A stretch of 64,000 bases of DNA, from positions 17,425,001 to 17,489,000 of the forward strand of contig NC_091107.1 of the NCBI RefSeq assembly GCF_024713975.1. The letters run 5' to 3'. How positions within the stretch are numbered: position 1 is the first letter of the stretch; each line of letters begins with the position of its first letter. Shown piece by piece: positions 12,030 through 42,081 of the stretch. Source of the DNA: Paralichthys olivaceus. Its lineage: Eukaryota > Chordata > Actinopteri > Pleuronectiformes > Paralichthyidae. The position numbers and the translations under genes were made by a program. The notes under the pieces were generated by a model that saw only the letters and a list, made by a program, of their open reading frames with translations, ran no database searches and was not told the origin of the DNA.

Positions 12030-14243
12030 AGTAATTTTTATTTTGCACCAACCAAAACAAAAATCCTGGTGCAAAAGATAAATTCCCAGTTACGATATCA
12101 GTGACAGTGCAGCTCAGTAAAATAGTAAATCCTCAACAAAAGAAAAGAGAAAAATATCATTTACTACATCAAAAAGAATATCAACACCAATAAAAGCACA
12201 GGGTCATAAGTAAAAATTAAATGTTCAAACACAAACAACCAGTTACCTTAAAAGAGACAAAGGCGGCAACGACAAGAAAATAATACAGTAACTTGCAATA
12301 ATGCTTCATCTGGTATAGAAAGAGCAGAACAACCAATCTCCCAGTGAGACACACACACACACACACCCACACAGTGCTGGTACAAAAACAGGAGCCGAAT
12401 GATCATAATCCCATTACTACAGCATTAAAATCTACATGTAATAAATATCAATAAAAGCACCTTTAAAGCTGAAATGTGTTTAATTGATCATCTGACTGTG
12501 CAACATGTAGAAAAAACAAGTCCAATAAAAACATAATTACATCAGGAGACTAATATATCATTTTTAACGTTTTTCAAATCATAACATACATTGTTGTTTT
12601 TTTGCTTTAAATCAGTGATGAGTATTTACACAACAGACCTCGCAGGATGGTCTGAAAAGAGCCATTTTATTGTTAAGTCTTTATTAAACGTCTCATTCTG
12701 TAACATAATTTGAATTTCAAAAGCTTTACGATGTTTTAAAACCACTTATGTAAAAAGACAAATGGGTAACGTTTGCAGCCCAGGCAGCAAAAGGCTGAGC
12801 TTAATAGACGCGCAAAAGTAATTCACTGTATCGAATAAGATGGCATTAGTGGGAACCGCATGTGGTGCTGGTCTGACGGACCTGCGGAGAACTGAAATAC
12901 CCTTTTAAAATTCACAAGCCCAAGGCAGTGTACACTCACAACCAGCCAGAATGGATTTTACTCCACTCGAGCTGCACTTTGTAGAATGAAAAACATTCTG
13001 GGATCTGACATTTCCTTACTAAACCCGAGATACCAAAAAATATAGAAAAACATTCTTATAGTTCATCATCACGAGAGATTAGCATGCTAGACCAGCACAA
13101 TGATGCAGGTAATTTACAGCAAAGTATGACAAGGATAACCACACTGTATATTCAGGACTGCCTCCGCCTATTTTTACAGCTGCTACTGTCGGACACCTGG
13201 TAGGTACTGTGAAAACTTCAAACTCTGATGGTTTGTGGAAACACTTACTCAGAGCCATCTATCATTGCATTTAGTGGGAGCTGCAGCGTTGGTCGTGTAC
13301 TGGAGGTGCAACCCTCTGGACTACAGATCATCACACATTTAAATCTGTATCAAATACTAATGAGAAGACTTTGACTATATTTTTCATCCTGCCAAATCTC
13401 TAAAGGTGTAGACAGACCACAGGGATTTCCCTCTGGGCTCAGTCCTTCCAGAAAATTGCTTTTTTTCTTCTTTTCTTATTACAATTTGATCCTTTATATT
13501 TACATTCTCCACAAAAAGTGCTAGATCTTTGCCTAAACTAAACAAATAAAATGAAACTAAACAGTTTTCACAAAACTGTTATTTGTCACAGAAGAGTGCC
13601 CACATGAGGCACAGCACTTGTGGGCACATTTTGCTGCTGATCAATGTATGTGTGGCGAAGTTAAACATAAAATACAATCAAAGAATTAGGTTAGCAAATT
13701 CCTGGAAGGACCGTTTATTTGCTTTGTGCAAATTCATGTGTAATCACAATGGCTCAATTCATATATTCACTGCTTCGCTGCTTAAATATGGCTTCTGCTC
13801 ATTTATGGCTCCTTTTTCCCTTTAACCCTATAAAGCCAGGCACTGTTTCTTACCCACAGTGAAAATAGGTAAATGTCTTGTTTTTAACTTTTAGTGTGTG
13901 ATGTCACCAAAGTACGGTGAGAGAATACTGTATAAGTGTAAATTGGTCTAAAGGCCACAGATTTCTGTATATCTCAAAGATAGAAAACTAGACCTCTAAA
14001 ATCTCCTCTAACGTCTTCTCCGTCCACTAGAGGACTACATGCTCTGTTCGGGGAAAATATGACACTGGTAAAATGTGGAATTCAATTCTGTATTAAAACC
14101 TTAACATAACCTTAACCAGTCTTTTGGTTTAATTGGTATGTTTTCTGATAGAGAGTGAGACAATCACAACCGGAGGACTTCATGTCGTCATTGTAAACAC
14201 ATACCGCTTCGTTTCCCAGCTCCAATCTTCACTGCCCTTCAGG
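12030..14243 (-). other. rps6ka4: probable 3' UTR and poly(A) site of rps6ka4
   Basis: The stretch between the rps6ka4 stop codon and 12,030 is AT-rich, lacks recognised repeats and has no supported gene. A minus-strand AATAAA lies at 12,037-12,042, followed by an A-poor, T/G-containing stretch. The extent is inferred; an internal poly(A) site would shorten it. Confidence 0.5.
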
Positions 14244-24216
<9,973 letters not shown>

Positions 24217-24299
24217 AACGCAAAGCCAAGCGGACTACAGCCTTGAGACTGTCTTATCTATGATCAGCTGACTGGCCAGATGTTTTATGAAAATATAAC

Positions 24300-25220
24300 A
24301 CTACACTTAGCAATTCAATCAGAATCTAGTTTAGCTGCATTTCTAAGCATACGAGGATTATCGAGCTTCGTTTTCTAGACAATATTGTTGTCCCAGCGTT
24401 AATCCCCACGTCTTTATCATTGTGTTGTTTCGCATCGTTTATCTCATGATATATTTAGATCAATCAGAAAACACAAACGTGTAGATGTTCACACACGATG
24501 TACACAATAAAACAACAATGAACTCTCAGAGAACGATCGTCATCTATGATCGACTGTGTGCGTAATTTAGAGTTTGACTTCAACTCCCACTATTTAAATG
24601 GCTAGCGTTAGCATTAGCAGCTCAACTGTAGCGTCAGTCATTACCAGTAAGTTGGTTGACGCCACTTTGTAAAAATCGTGAACGCTGTATTAACTTGGAC
24701 AAATAACAACTACTGGTCAGTGTGTGAACAGCTGCGGAGCTAGTTGGTTAGCATAACTAATACAACAACACGGCGTGTTACCTAGCTAGCTGCTGCTGCG
24801 GTAGTACTACATTTGCAAACTAGCTGCTAGCTGTCGAATCGCTGCAGTTTGCCCGTCAAAGTTTGAACGTCGGCTAAAGCTAATGTTTAGTTCGCTGCGC
24901 AAACTGGCCTCTTCGGGTGCCAGCTGTCAGCGCATGTCGCCGCGGCCAGTTCAGGCGGGTCCTTGTCGTCTGTCTCCTCTAGAGTCGAGTTAGTGTTTCG
25001 CTCATGACGGAGATATTCACACCTTACTCTTGAGTTTATTGTCAGAGGCTAGCTGGATGCTAACACCAGGATGCTTTCGACACAACCTGGGCGACGGTCT
25101 GTCACGTGAACAGTCAGTGTGGGCGGGGCGACGTCTGATGGAGACCTCAGAGATCACGTCCTGCTTCCACACGGGAGGACGGCGCTCTGTTCATGTGATC
25201 AGCTTCACACGAGCGCGTGG
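24300..25220 (-). promoter_or_regulatory. rps6ka4: probable CpG-rich promoter and 5' UTR of rps6ka4
   Basis: CpG density rises between about 24,780 and 25,220, directly upstream of the rps6ka4 start codon at 24,216. A GC-box-like 'gggcggggc' is at 25,121-25,129 and a CACGTG E-box at 25,103-25,108. On the minus strand CTAG|GTAACA near 24,776 and CTGTAG upstream of the ATG could frame a noncoding first exon plus a 5' UTR intron; this is inference. The 119-aa plus-strand open frame at 25,030-25,389 is not supported. Confidence 0.5.
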
Positions 25221-27034
25221 AAACGACTGGATTTTTATGGATGTGACTGCATCACATCCAGAGGTGAGGGTGGTGCAGGTGTGGGCCCCTGAATCCTCAG
25301 CACCTCTTCAGCTCTGTCATCAGATGAGTCACACTACAGCTGCATTGATCAGTTTGTCTTGCACTTTCAAAACAATACACCCTTTGTGACATTAGTTTTA
25401 CATTCAACTTTAATTTTGCACCACAAATATCTGTCAACAATACACTTGAGGTGTTATTAGATGCTTCATTTGTGGAATGTACGACTATGCACACAAGTTA
25501 ATGTGAAGATTCTCTACACTGTTTGTTTTACTGGTGTTTAAAGCACCGACCTTTCTAATACACTGAAGATACTGTATATGTCACTGTGCAGCTGATTCCC
25601 ATCAATTCATTACATGTCTCGAAGCACTTTTTTATATCATGTGAGTTAAACATTTGTTGCGTGTAATTTATCATTACACTGGTAATATTGGTTTCTGTTG
25701 TATTGTCTCAAATGTCAGAGAGAATTTTTTTTCTTTCTACTAAAACAAAAGGTCATTTCTGACATTCAAATTCCTTGTGGAAACTATAGCACTGCAATAA
25801 CTATGACAATGTGGGAACTCTTGAGGTATCTGAGGCCAAACATGGCCTAATGGTCAATAGCAATATCAACATTTATATGAATTTCCTCTCTGGAAACAGA
25901 AACTGAGCAATCTACTGCTGTTGGACAACCATTTACACCACTGAAGCCATTAAATTATAGAGCGTTACAATTAAAATCAGAAAAGGCTGGCACAATTTAC
26001 CTGAAGAATTATCTTGTTGAGTGAAGTACATATTAGGAGGTATTGACAGGTAGCACTGGGGTCTCAGTACAAGACTAATTACCTCCCCCAAGGATGTTAT
26101 ATTTTCACCGGTCCCAGGGTTTTAGTTTGTTTGATTGTTATCAAGATTACACAAAACCTACAGAACAGATAGCCACAAAACCTTTTGAAAGGATGTGGTA
26201 TAAGTCAGGAAAGAACCCTTTTACTTTAACATCGCCAGATAAGTGTTTTGACATTTTCACTGATTTCCAAGGAAATACAATTCATGGATTTTGATGAAGA
26301 AAATCAGGCATTTACAAGGGACTGATTAGAAGTATGTTAAGTTTGGTGCAGCTTGATTGAAATTGAAGGGACTATTGGTCCTTGGCAGAGGTATGCGCTC
26401 TACCGTGTGTCATTCTAGTTGACTGCAAGCTTAGAAAGGTAAATCCACCCTTTAACCATCACATTATTCCGATTTTGAAATATTCAGGCCAAGCAATCTG
26501 TCAAATTTTTTAAAATCACCCTCGAGTTTCAGGTTTAGTTTTGCTGATCGACATGGCTCCTTAACAAAAAAAACCCTGATCCACAAAATCATGATTGTGT
26601 AAGGTAACCCCATTGTTTTTGCTCACAGAGCAGATTATCAATAACATTCTTGTCACTTTTTTCTGACAGTGTGATATTTCCCCTGGCACAAGAGCTCTGA
26701 CTCAAAGGATCTAAAAAGCAATTGCAAGTATCTTTCTGGTCATAATTTGTTGAGATCTATCTACTCCACTGCACTCACCAAAAAAAACTCAGTGCTTTCC
26801 TGATACGAGCTGGACACAAATGTCAAGCGGACAGAAGGCCGCCTGAAAGATAACAATATAAAAGTTAAAACAATGGTTCATGTTGATAATTTCAATTTGT
26901 GATCAACTTGACCGTAAGAAGTCTAGAAATAATTCTGTCATTCCCTTCACACCACTTTCATGTGGTGACAGGAATGTGTGAACTGCTTTAGGGTGGATTT
27001 CCCCTTTAAACACTGAACATACTGCTGTACTGCA
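25221..27034. other. intergenic spacer between stip1 and rps6ka4
   Basis: About 1.8 kb of AT-rich sequence separates the rps6ka4 promoter from the 3' end of stip1. Apart from repeat family A copy 3 I see nothing identifiable. Confidence 0.6.
26081..26420 (+). repeat. dispersed repeat family A, copy 3 (most complete)
   Basis: It runs from 'acctcccccaaggatgttat' through 'gattacacaaaacctacaga', 'gaaaatcaggcatttacaag' and 'ttggtgcagcttgattgaaa' to 'ggcagaggtatgcgctctac' and 'cattctagtt'. The two ends are partly inverse in character (plus-oriented copies start CCTCC-CCAAGG and end GGCAGAGGTATGCGCTC). It carries no conserved frame. I do not know the class. Confidence 0.7.
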
Positions 27035-27318
27035 TTGAGACCTTTATTTTAAGATGTAATTGAGCATCTGTTCACATAAATCCAGATTTTACTGGAGTTC
27101 TAACAATTTCCAGATGACAACAAGATGCTTTCTTAGATACAATGTAAAAGTTGTGAAATTTAAAAAAAACATAACATACACACTAAGTCTCAGTGAGATT
27201 AAGGACAATATAATTTTGAATTTGAAGGCAAGAAAATAGGATGTAATATTTCAGAGGGTTTTGCATGTTTTTCCACTTTAGTCTTGGGAGTTTCTTCACA
27301 CATCTGGCCCATCTCTCA
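27035..27318 (-). other. stip1: 3' UTR and poly(A) signal of stip1
   Basis: A minus-strand AATAAA sits at 27,043-27,048, about 270 bp after the stop codon. A 3' UTR of about 290 bp is inferred. Confidence 0.6.
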
Positions 27319-35641
<8,323 letters not shown>

Positions 35642-35776
35642 GGTACCAGCATGAGGTTCCTTCCAGAAACTACTGCGGACTAGCGCCTCCCACTGAACAG
35701 CATGCAGGTTGCCAGGTCTGGGACACACAATCCGTAATCAACGCTCAGATTTGTGTTTCTTATTCTGGGAGGAACC
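35642..35776 (-). promoter_or_regulatory. stip1: stip1 core promoter / 5' UTR
   Basis: Only 135 bp separate the ATG from the minisatellite, so the transcription start should fall here or across the repeat. TTCCAGAA at 35,661-35,668 is an inverted pair of heat-shock pentamers (TTCnnGAA). Human STIP1 is a known HSF1 target, which gives this short match some weight. No TATA box was seen. Confidence 0.4.
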
Positions 35777-36494
35777 TATACACACCACAATCATATACAC
35801 ATCACAAACATGTTCTAAACAATCATATACACACCACAAACATATACACATCACAAACATAATCTAAACAAACATATACACACCAAAAACATATACACAT
35901 CACAAACATGTTCTAAAAAAATCATATACACACCACAATCATAGACACATCACAAACATGTTCTAAACAATCATATACACATCACAAACATGTTCTAAAC
36001 AATCATATACACACCACAAACATGTTCTAAACAATCATATACACACCACAAACATGTTCTAAACAATCATATACACACCACAAACATATACACATCACAA
36101 ACATAATCTAAACAAACATATACACACCAAAAACATATACACATCACAAACATGTTCTAAAAAAATCATATACACACCACAATCATATACACATCACAAA
36201 CATGTTCTAAACAATCATATACACACCACAAACATGTTCTAAACAATCATATACACACCACAAACATGTTCTAAACAATCATATACACACCACAAACATA
36301 TTCTTAACAAACATATATACACCACAAACATATATACACCACAAACATATACACATCACAAACATAATCTAAACAAACATATATACACCACAAACATATT
36401 CTAAACAATCATATATACACCACAAACATATACACATCACAAACATAATCTAAACAAACATATACACACCACAAACATTTATACACCATAAACA
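35777..36494. repeat. 32-bp minisatellite at the stip1 promoter
   Basis: About 720 bp of tandem units. The full unit is 'atacacaccacaaacatg' plus 'ttctaaacaatcat' (32 bp). Variants replace 'gttct' by 'aatct' and 'aatcat' by 'aaacat', and shortened units keep only the 17-bp 'atacacaccacaaacat' half. The mix of full and half units shows repeated unequal exchange or slippage. There are no CpGs in it. Confidence 0.92.
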
Positions 36495-36569
36495 AGGGCC
36501 CAGATATTGATAGTCTGTGAAAATGCAGAATAGCACCCTTTCACACAATGTTAAGATAGCGGAAAACAA

Positions 36570-36722
36570 AAATCCTGGATTTACCCCTTCATCCGGCGCT
36601 GCCTCATAATTGAATGAGTTCCTTCCTTACACATATCGCAGCCTTTCACCACAGTTCATGGTAATCTGTCCAGTAGTTTGTCCATAAACACTCAAACCAA
36701 CCAACAAATATGGACATGGCGT
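36570..36722 (-). repeat. dispersed repeat family A, copy 5 (inverted, partial)
   Basis: It contains 'cctttcaccacagttcatgg', 'taatctgtccagtagtttgt' and 'caaaccaaccaacaaatatg', the inverse of the 5' half of copies 2 and 3. Confidence 0.55.
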
Positions 36723-37538
36723 GTACACACAAGACATTGTCCCATTGTCCAAATATAAGTATAACTTTACCAAAGTTACACCAGACCATCTGTGGACAAG
36801 TTAATATTTTCTCTGATTTGGAGGCAATCCTGAACAGAGTAATCTTGCTTCTGTTGCCATGGAATGACAGACCCAGAAAACATGAGAAACCATGTGTGTC
36901 ACAATCACAGTGTGGCCTTCAGACTCTCACAGTGGCCATCATGCACTCTCATTATCTCCAGGCTCCGTGCATAACAAGGGGCAGAGCTGGTTCTGCTAGT
37001 TCTGCAGCCTTACCCACGTCTTACGTTGTAGACTCAACCCAAGATTACCGCAATTCAGTTTACTCAAGTTAATCTCCTGAAATACCACGAGGAATCTGTT
37101 GAGGCAGTGTGACAAATAAATGAAACTTTCAGTGTGCAGACGAGAAATCTTTGTTTACCTGGCTTCCTATCAGGGATGAGAGAGGGGGGGGGCTAATTCT
37201 GGTTTTGAGTCGTAAGGTAAATAGTCTCACGGAAACTCCACTGGCTGTTGTTTTGATCTGACTCTCTCTTAACCTCGGTGCTCCAGTTTGACATAGCTGC
37301 CAAGGAAGATAGAATAATCATCACACCAATCTACAAGTATTCTGTGAGTTAGTTTTGCACTCTGTCATAATAACACTTTGTTAGAAGGTCTTTATCTCCC
37401 ACACTGGTCAATACACATGTAAACCTTCTTAAATCAAAGCAAAGAATTTGCTACTTTAATCTAGTATCCAATTCTTAGGTTCAAATTGAATGTGCAGATG
37501 GACAGTGCCTGAAAAAATAAAAGCTTGTCTTGACTTAA

Positions 37539-37834
37539 AGGTTCAGTTCAAATTGCATGTTGTAGCTGAATACCACTCACCTCATCCTCCCATTTCAAAC
37601 ATGAAAGAGAACCTGTGGTAGCCTTCAGTTGTCATAAAAACTCAAAAGGTGTTTTGTTTGTCCAGTCTGGGCTACTGTAAAAAAAACAAACATTGCAGCC
37701 TCCGTAGACGAGCCCATTCTCGTATAAAGAAAACAATTTATACAATTTAGATAATTACACACAAGTGAAAACTTTCAGAAAAACATTTTAGCCAATAGTT
37801 AATCATTTTCATCTAAATCTTACCCACTGAACCT
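37539..37834 (+). mobile_element. TTAA-flanked MITE, copy 4 (intergenic)
   Basis: TTAA at 37,535-37,538 and 37,835-37,838. Left end AGGTTCAGT, then a deletion of the subterminal part relative to the other copies; right end ...CCCACTGAACCT. The body 'tttcaaacatgaaagagaac' is shared. It lies between the stip1 minisatellite and spata22. Confidence 0.78.
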
Positions 37835-38045
37835 TTAATCTGGTCCTGACCAGCCACAGCAGTTAAAGCACAACCATGGACAGACAGATAGACACATAAA
37901 GATAAATAGATAGATATCTGTCCAGAGCCTCACTTAAAAACACCAGTTACATAAATAAGATGAGCTTGTACAGCATACGTCATTTATGTTCATATATTTA
38001 CACAGATAGATAAGCAGACAGAAAAACTGACAGACAGACAGACTG

Positions 38046-38046
<1 letters not shown>

Positions 38047-38091
<45 letters not shown>
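38047..38091. repeat. (AGAT)n microsatellite
   Basis: Eleven GATA-type tetranucleotide units, with related degenerate units on both sides. Confidence 0.95.
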
Positions 38092-38092
<1 letters not shown>

Positions 38093-38574
38093 ATAGATTG
38101 ATTGATACCAAATTGATATGTGATATTTGATTGATATACAAAGTAACAGGCACATCACACACCATAACAAATAGAAATAGAGATAGAACATACTCCAGAA
38201 AAATAATTATTGATTATTGAGCATCCAATGGAGAGGTGAAACCAGAAAACTTAACAAAAAAAAATGATACAGCCAAAAGTATAGGTCCGAGAGATATCAT
38301 AGTTACATGTCTGCGAAGCAAACAACTCTATTTTATTTTGATGTAAAAATCATGTCTGACAACCTCCATTTGTGGCTTTGAGAGCAGTTTTAGGACACAA
38401 ACTTAGACAGACTTATAGTCGCACTTGTGCACGACTAGGCGGCACCCATAATGATGCAATATTGTATAATTATTACTGGAGTGTTTTTGCTTTAGGGACA
38501 AATCTGCTGGGATCTCCTCTGAGCAGCGCTAGGATTTCCGTGTTTACTACGGGAACGTGAATGCTACACTGGTC

Positions 38575-39062
38575 ACTTGTGGCGCCAGTCTCTTTCCAAG
38601 GTGCTGGACCGGAAACACTTTGTCCTCAGTAGGTTGGAACTGACCAGAGAGCGTGAGTAAGTAATAAACTCTGTTCACAGTTAACACATTGATTCATTAT
38701 TGATTTGTTTGAGCAATAATTACCTCTGGTAGCAGTACATTTAGCTACATTTGTAATATTTGGCTTCTTTTAGATACCCCACTTGCTAGACATGGTGTCT
38801 GAAAGTTTAGCTTCTAGGCTAACAAATTAGCCAGTTAACTTACACTGATTTGCTAAAATGACAAGTCACTCAAACAACATATACCAGCTGTGTTAACACG
38901 CCTCTACACGTGAGGTAAATGATTTTCACTATGAATCCAAGTGAGTGACCAACTCTTACCAGCTAATATGTTTTCTCCACTGTTCCTCTGGTACATCCCT
39001 CTGTGTGGCTAACAGGAGCAGCTAACAGGAGCAGCTAGCTGGACTGATACTGAGTAACCACA
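38575..39062 (+). promoter_or_regulatory. spata22: probable promoter and noncoding first exon of spata22
   Basis: The sequence 'cagagagcgtgagtaagtaa' near 38,647 provides a good 5' splice site (GTGAGT), consistent with a noncoding exon ending there. An acceptor before the coding start is offered by 'gtggctaacaggagcagcta' around 39,005-39,035. The first coding ATG is at 39,063. Promoter position is inferred only. Confidence 0.4.
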
Positions 39063-42000
39063 ATGAGGAGACAGGAAAACCAGCCACCAAGGCCGACGGC
39101 AGGTTTGTAGAGTCCATTCATTGCCTCTTTGCCAACCTCTGCCATATCCAAACTAATTCTAAGTCCCAACAGTCCCCTCATGAAACCACATTTTAATTCA
39201 CTAGATCCAGATTTTGATTTGGATCTGTAATAACTTACACACACTCATAAATATCAGCCCCCTACATATGCCTGTTGTTTTCTTCAAGGTCCATGAATTA
39301 CTCTCTGAGAAATCGAGGAATATGTTTAAAAATGCTCACTCATAGTGTGAAAGAAAGTGAAAAAAGAAATTGTATGTATATTACACATATATCTTGTATG
39401 CATGTGTTTACCCACTGTCTCCACCAGGCCGCCTCCCTGTACCACTGTTTAACCAGAAGAAAAGAAACAGAGTTCCTTTGACATCTGCTCCTTCAGGGAA
39501 TGAATTCTTCTCCCACAGTGAATACATGGCAAACACCAGCTCGGCTCCATCTCACAGCAGCACACCAGGTGAAGCAGTCACTCTCTTTAGGTTTCCAGTG
39601 TACTTCAGGGTGGTAGTATACCAAAAGAAACACCAGTGATTTTAAACAACACCTCACTGTGATTGAGATGTTTTTTTTCCTACGTACCATGACTAGACAG
39701 TGTGAGGACATCTAAAAAGATCAACTGCATAAAGAAAAAGGACTGTAATGTCAAGTATCTCCCTTGGGATTAAGATACTCCCCAACAATGTAAGCTGCTG
39801 CACTATGTAAATGGACTGTCAAAGCACTTTATACCAAAGACACACAATCATACAGTTTTTCTATACTGCCCTGCTCTAACAAGCATCAGTTGCTTATCAC
39901 CATGGGCCCTTTTGGGGTTCAGTATCTTCCCCATAGATACGCAAACTGGAAGAGTCAGGGTTCAAACCTCAAACGTCCTGATCTGTGACCTGCTTTACCC
40001 CAATTAGCCACAGCTGTACTCTTTCTCAGGTACCTATGGGTGTTATCAGGCTTCAGGTTCGTCATCTGGTGCCTCACAAAGTGACCAGTGGAAGAAACAG
40101 GCTGTCCCACAATCAACTCTGTCTCAGCAGTTTGACAGCAACAGATCTGCTCCTGGACCTGCCCCTAAAATGACATCATATGCACCCATATCATATCCAT
40201 ATAAAAGTGGAAGCACAAGGTATTTTTTATTGAACTAAAGTGTGGTAGTCAGGTTTGACCCATTTTTGTTGGAAAATCCACAATGTCAGACCCATAAGCT
40301 GTTTAAGTTGGACTGTTTTTTTTATTTTGATTCTTTATAAAATCATAGCCAACCAAACAGACACCTGAGAAACATGTGAGAAAGTTGAAAGAAATATGGG
40401 GGTCACCACTTTGTTTCCAGGAGCAACATGCAGCAAGCAAGCGATAGTTTGAGCCATGATTTTACTGTTCCTGAATACACAAGGAACAGAGAATGTGTAT
40501 CTGACTTGCACAGACAAAAAACATTGACCTAAGAAATTCAGATGTTGTCATCTCAGAAAGTTTGACTGACATTTGGTGTTTTTAATTTTAGATTCTAATA
40601 AGTTAAATAGGTTTATTTTCATTTCAGCACTAGGACGGGGCCGCTCAGTTACCCAGTCAGACAACAGGATTCCAGCTGCAGCGTTACTTCCAACCAATAT
40701 CAAAGTCCTCCCAGCACTCAGCGTGCACAAAACAAGCCCACACCCAACACTGGGTTCTCCCATATGGGTCAGCAGCCGTCTTACAGACCATCCAATTCCA
40801 TGCCACAGTACCCCCAACACTCTCGACCCCTGCCTCCTCCTGTCCCACCTCCCAGCAAACCCCTAGCTCGTGCAGTGCAGCCACAAAACAACACCTGGAA
40901 ATTTACTAACAGCTTTGGGCCTCAGAGTTCCCCCTCTGACGGAAAAAGAAGCTTGACTCAACCTCAGTCTGCACGACCAACTCAAACTCGGGTAAGAATA
41001 GATTTGGAAAATCTATACTAAATACACAAAGAAGTTTAAAGTTCATGATCCCTCATGATATTGTTTGTGATGAGTGTAGCATCTTTATTTGTGTGCAGCA
41101 GGAGGCATCTCCAATGAAACCAGCCAACGAGAACTCACTGAGGATCCTGACAGCAGTTATTGATGGCATGAGACACTGGAGCCAGTTTAAAGACAAAGTC
41201 CATTACCTGTTTGAGATATTTGGTCAGTTTACTACGAGTTGAAGGTGTTTTTGTTACGTACTATACTCTTAATTATGTTGGAAATATGGGTGCTGAGGGG
41301 GCCGCAGCAAGTTGGTAATAGTGGGTGAAATGTGTCTCAAAAATAACATCTGAGGCCGTAAAGTCAGGTTTACTGATTGTTTCCTTTTCTAAAAGTATTT
41401 TAAAGTATTGTTGGTCATTCAGACTTGATCTAAGCACCCCCAACACTTACTGACTTCCAGCATCCCTGTGTACTCTAGCATTTTAAGCATCATTCATCTC
41501 ACTGGCTGTTCTCCCTTAGCTACTCTTGACTCTGCAGTTACTGTGGGTCGCCATGGAGCCAAGACCTTCCTCATGAGAGATGGAAAGGATTCTGTGCAGT
41601 GTGTCTTCTATGAAACTGTGAGCAAAAATAAGTCTCGAGAGAAAAATTCTAATGAATGAAACAAATGTTTCCTAAGTTGATCGATGTTAATTTGCCCACG
41701 TTTACTTGCTCTGATCCATATTTTTAAGGGTGATAAATATGCACTATGGTTATACTGCATATTCACTGTACAAGTAAAGAAAGAAAAAAGGAATTACTAA
41801 AAAAGCAGCATTTCACAAATATTGCCAATAGAAAATCCAGCATTGCGATCTCACTTGAATTTACTCCTTTTCTGCATCTTGTCCAACAGGAGCAGAAACT
41901 GCCCCGTCTCATCCGTGGTCAAGTTCATCGCTGCGTGGGCAACTATGACCGCAGCAGAGACCTCCTCATGTGTGTGTCCGTCAGGCCCGGCTTACCTTCA

Positions 42001-42081
42001 GAGCTGAGGAACGCCCATGAAGCAGTGAAAGCATCTGATACAGAAATGAGGATACTGATCAAATCATTCCATGAGGTCTGA
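39063..42081 (+). CDS. spata22: spermatogenesis-associated protein 22, 7 coding exons
   Basis: Meiosis protein that in mammals partners MEIOB and RPA on single-stranded DNA during recombination and is needed for fertility. Exons: 39063-39102, 39428-39568, 40030-40219, 40628-40991, 41099-41222, 41520-41617, 41890-42081, joining in frame to 382 aa (human 363). The N-terminal block GRLPVPLFNQKKRNRVPLTS at 14-33 matches the mammalian protein. Residues 61-245 are low complexity, rich in Ser, Gln and Pro (PLPPPVPPPSKP). The conserved C-terminal OB-fold-like region begins about 258 (NSLRILTAVIDGMRHW) and continues with LDSAVTVGRHGAKTFLMRDG and LPRLIRGQVHRCVGNYD. Exon 5 has a tandem CAGCAG acceptor, so residue Gln246 may be optional. 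The stop is followed by AATAAA at 42,576 and 42,642. Identification rests on the two conserved ends; the middle is not alignable by eye. Confidence 0.92.
39110..39345 (-). repeat. dispersed repeat family A, copy 6 (inverted)
   Basis: It contains 'cccaacagtcccctcatgaa', 'actagatccagattttgatt' and 'ggtccatgaattactctctg', in the inverse order of copy 3 and parallel to copy 8 at 62,040. It fills most of spata22 intron 1. Confidence 0.55.
39807..40017 (-). repeat. SINE-like element (inverted), abutting spata22 exon 3
   Basis: It starts 'gtaaatggactgtcaaagca' and carries 'ttttggggttcagtatcttc', the inverse of the 'cactgaaccccaaattgcc' body of the copy at 54,370. It ends 'ccaattagccacagctgt', the inverse of the tRNA-like head. 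The head stops only 12 bp before the first base of exon 3 at 40,030. Confidence 0.5.

Noticed and set aside
25030-25389. 119-aa plus-strand frame opposite the rps6ka4 promoter
   Set aside because: CpG-rich DNA favours long chance frames; no known domain, and it lies in the expected promoter. A bidirectional transcript is possible but nothing supports a protein.
35777-36494. Minisatellite as a CRISPR array
   Set aside because: Units are contiguous with no unique spacers, and this is a vertebrate genome.
36710-37072. 120-aa plus-strand frame between the minisatellite and spata22
   Set aside because: It begins inside repeat family A copy 5 and shows no recognisable domain or splice context.
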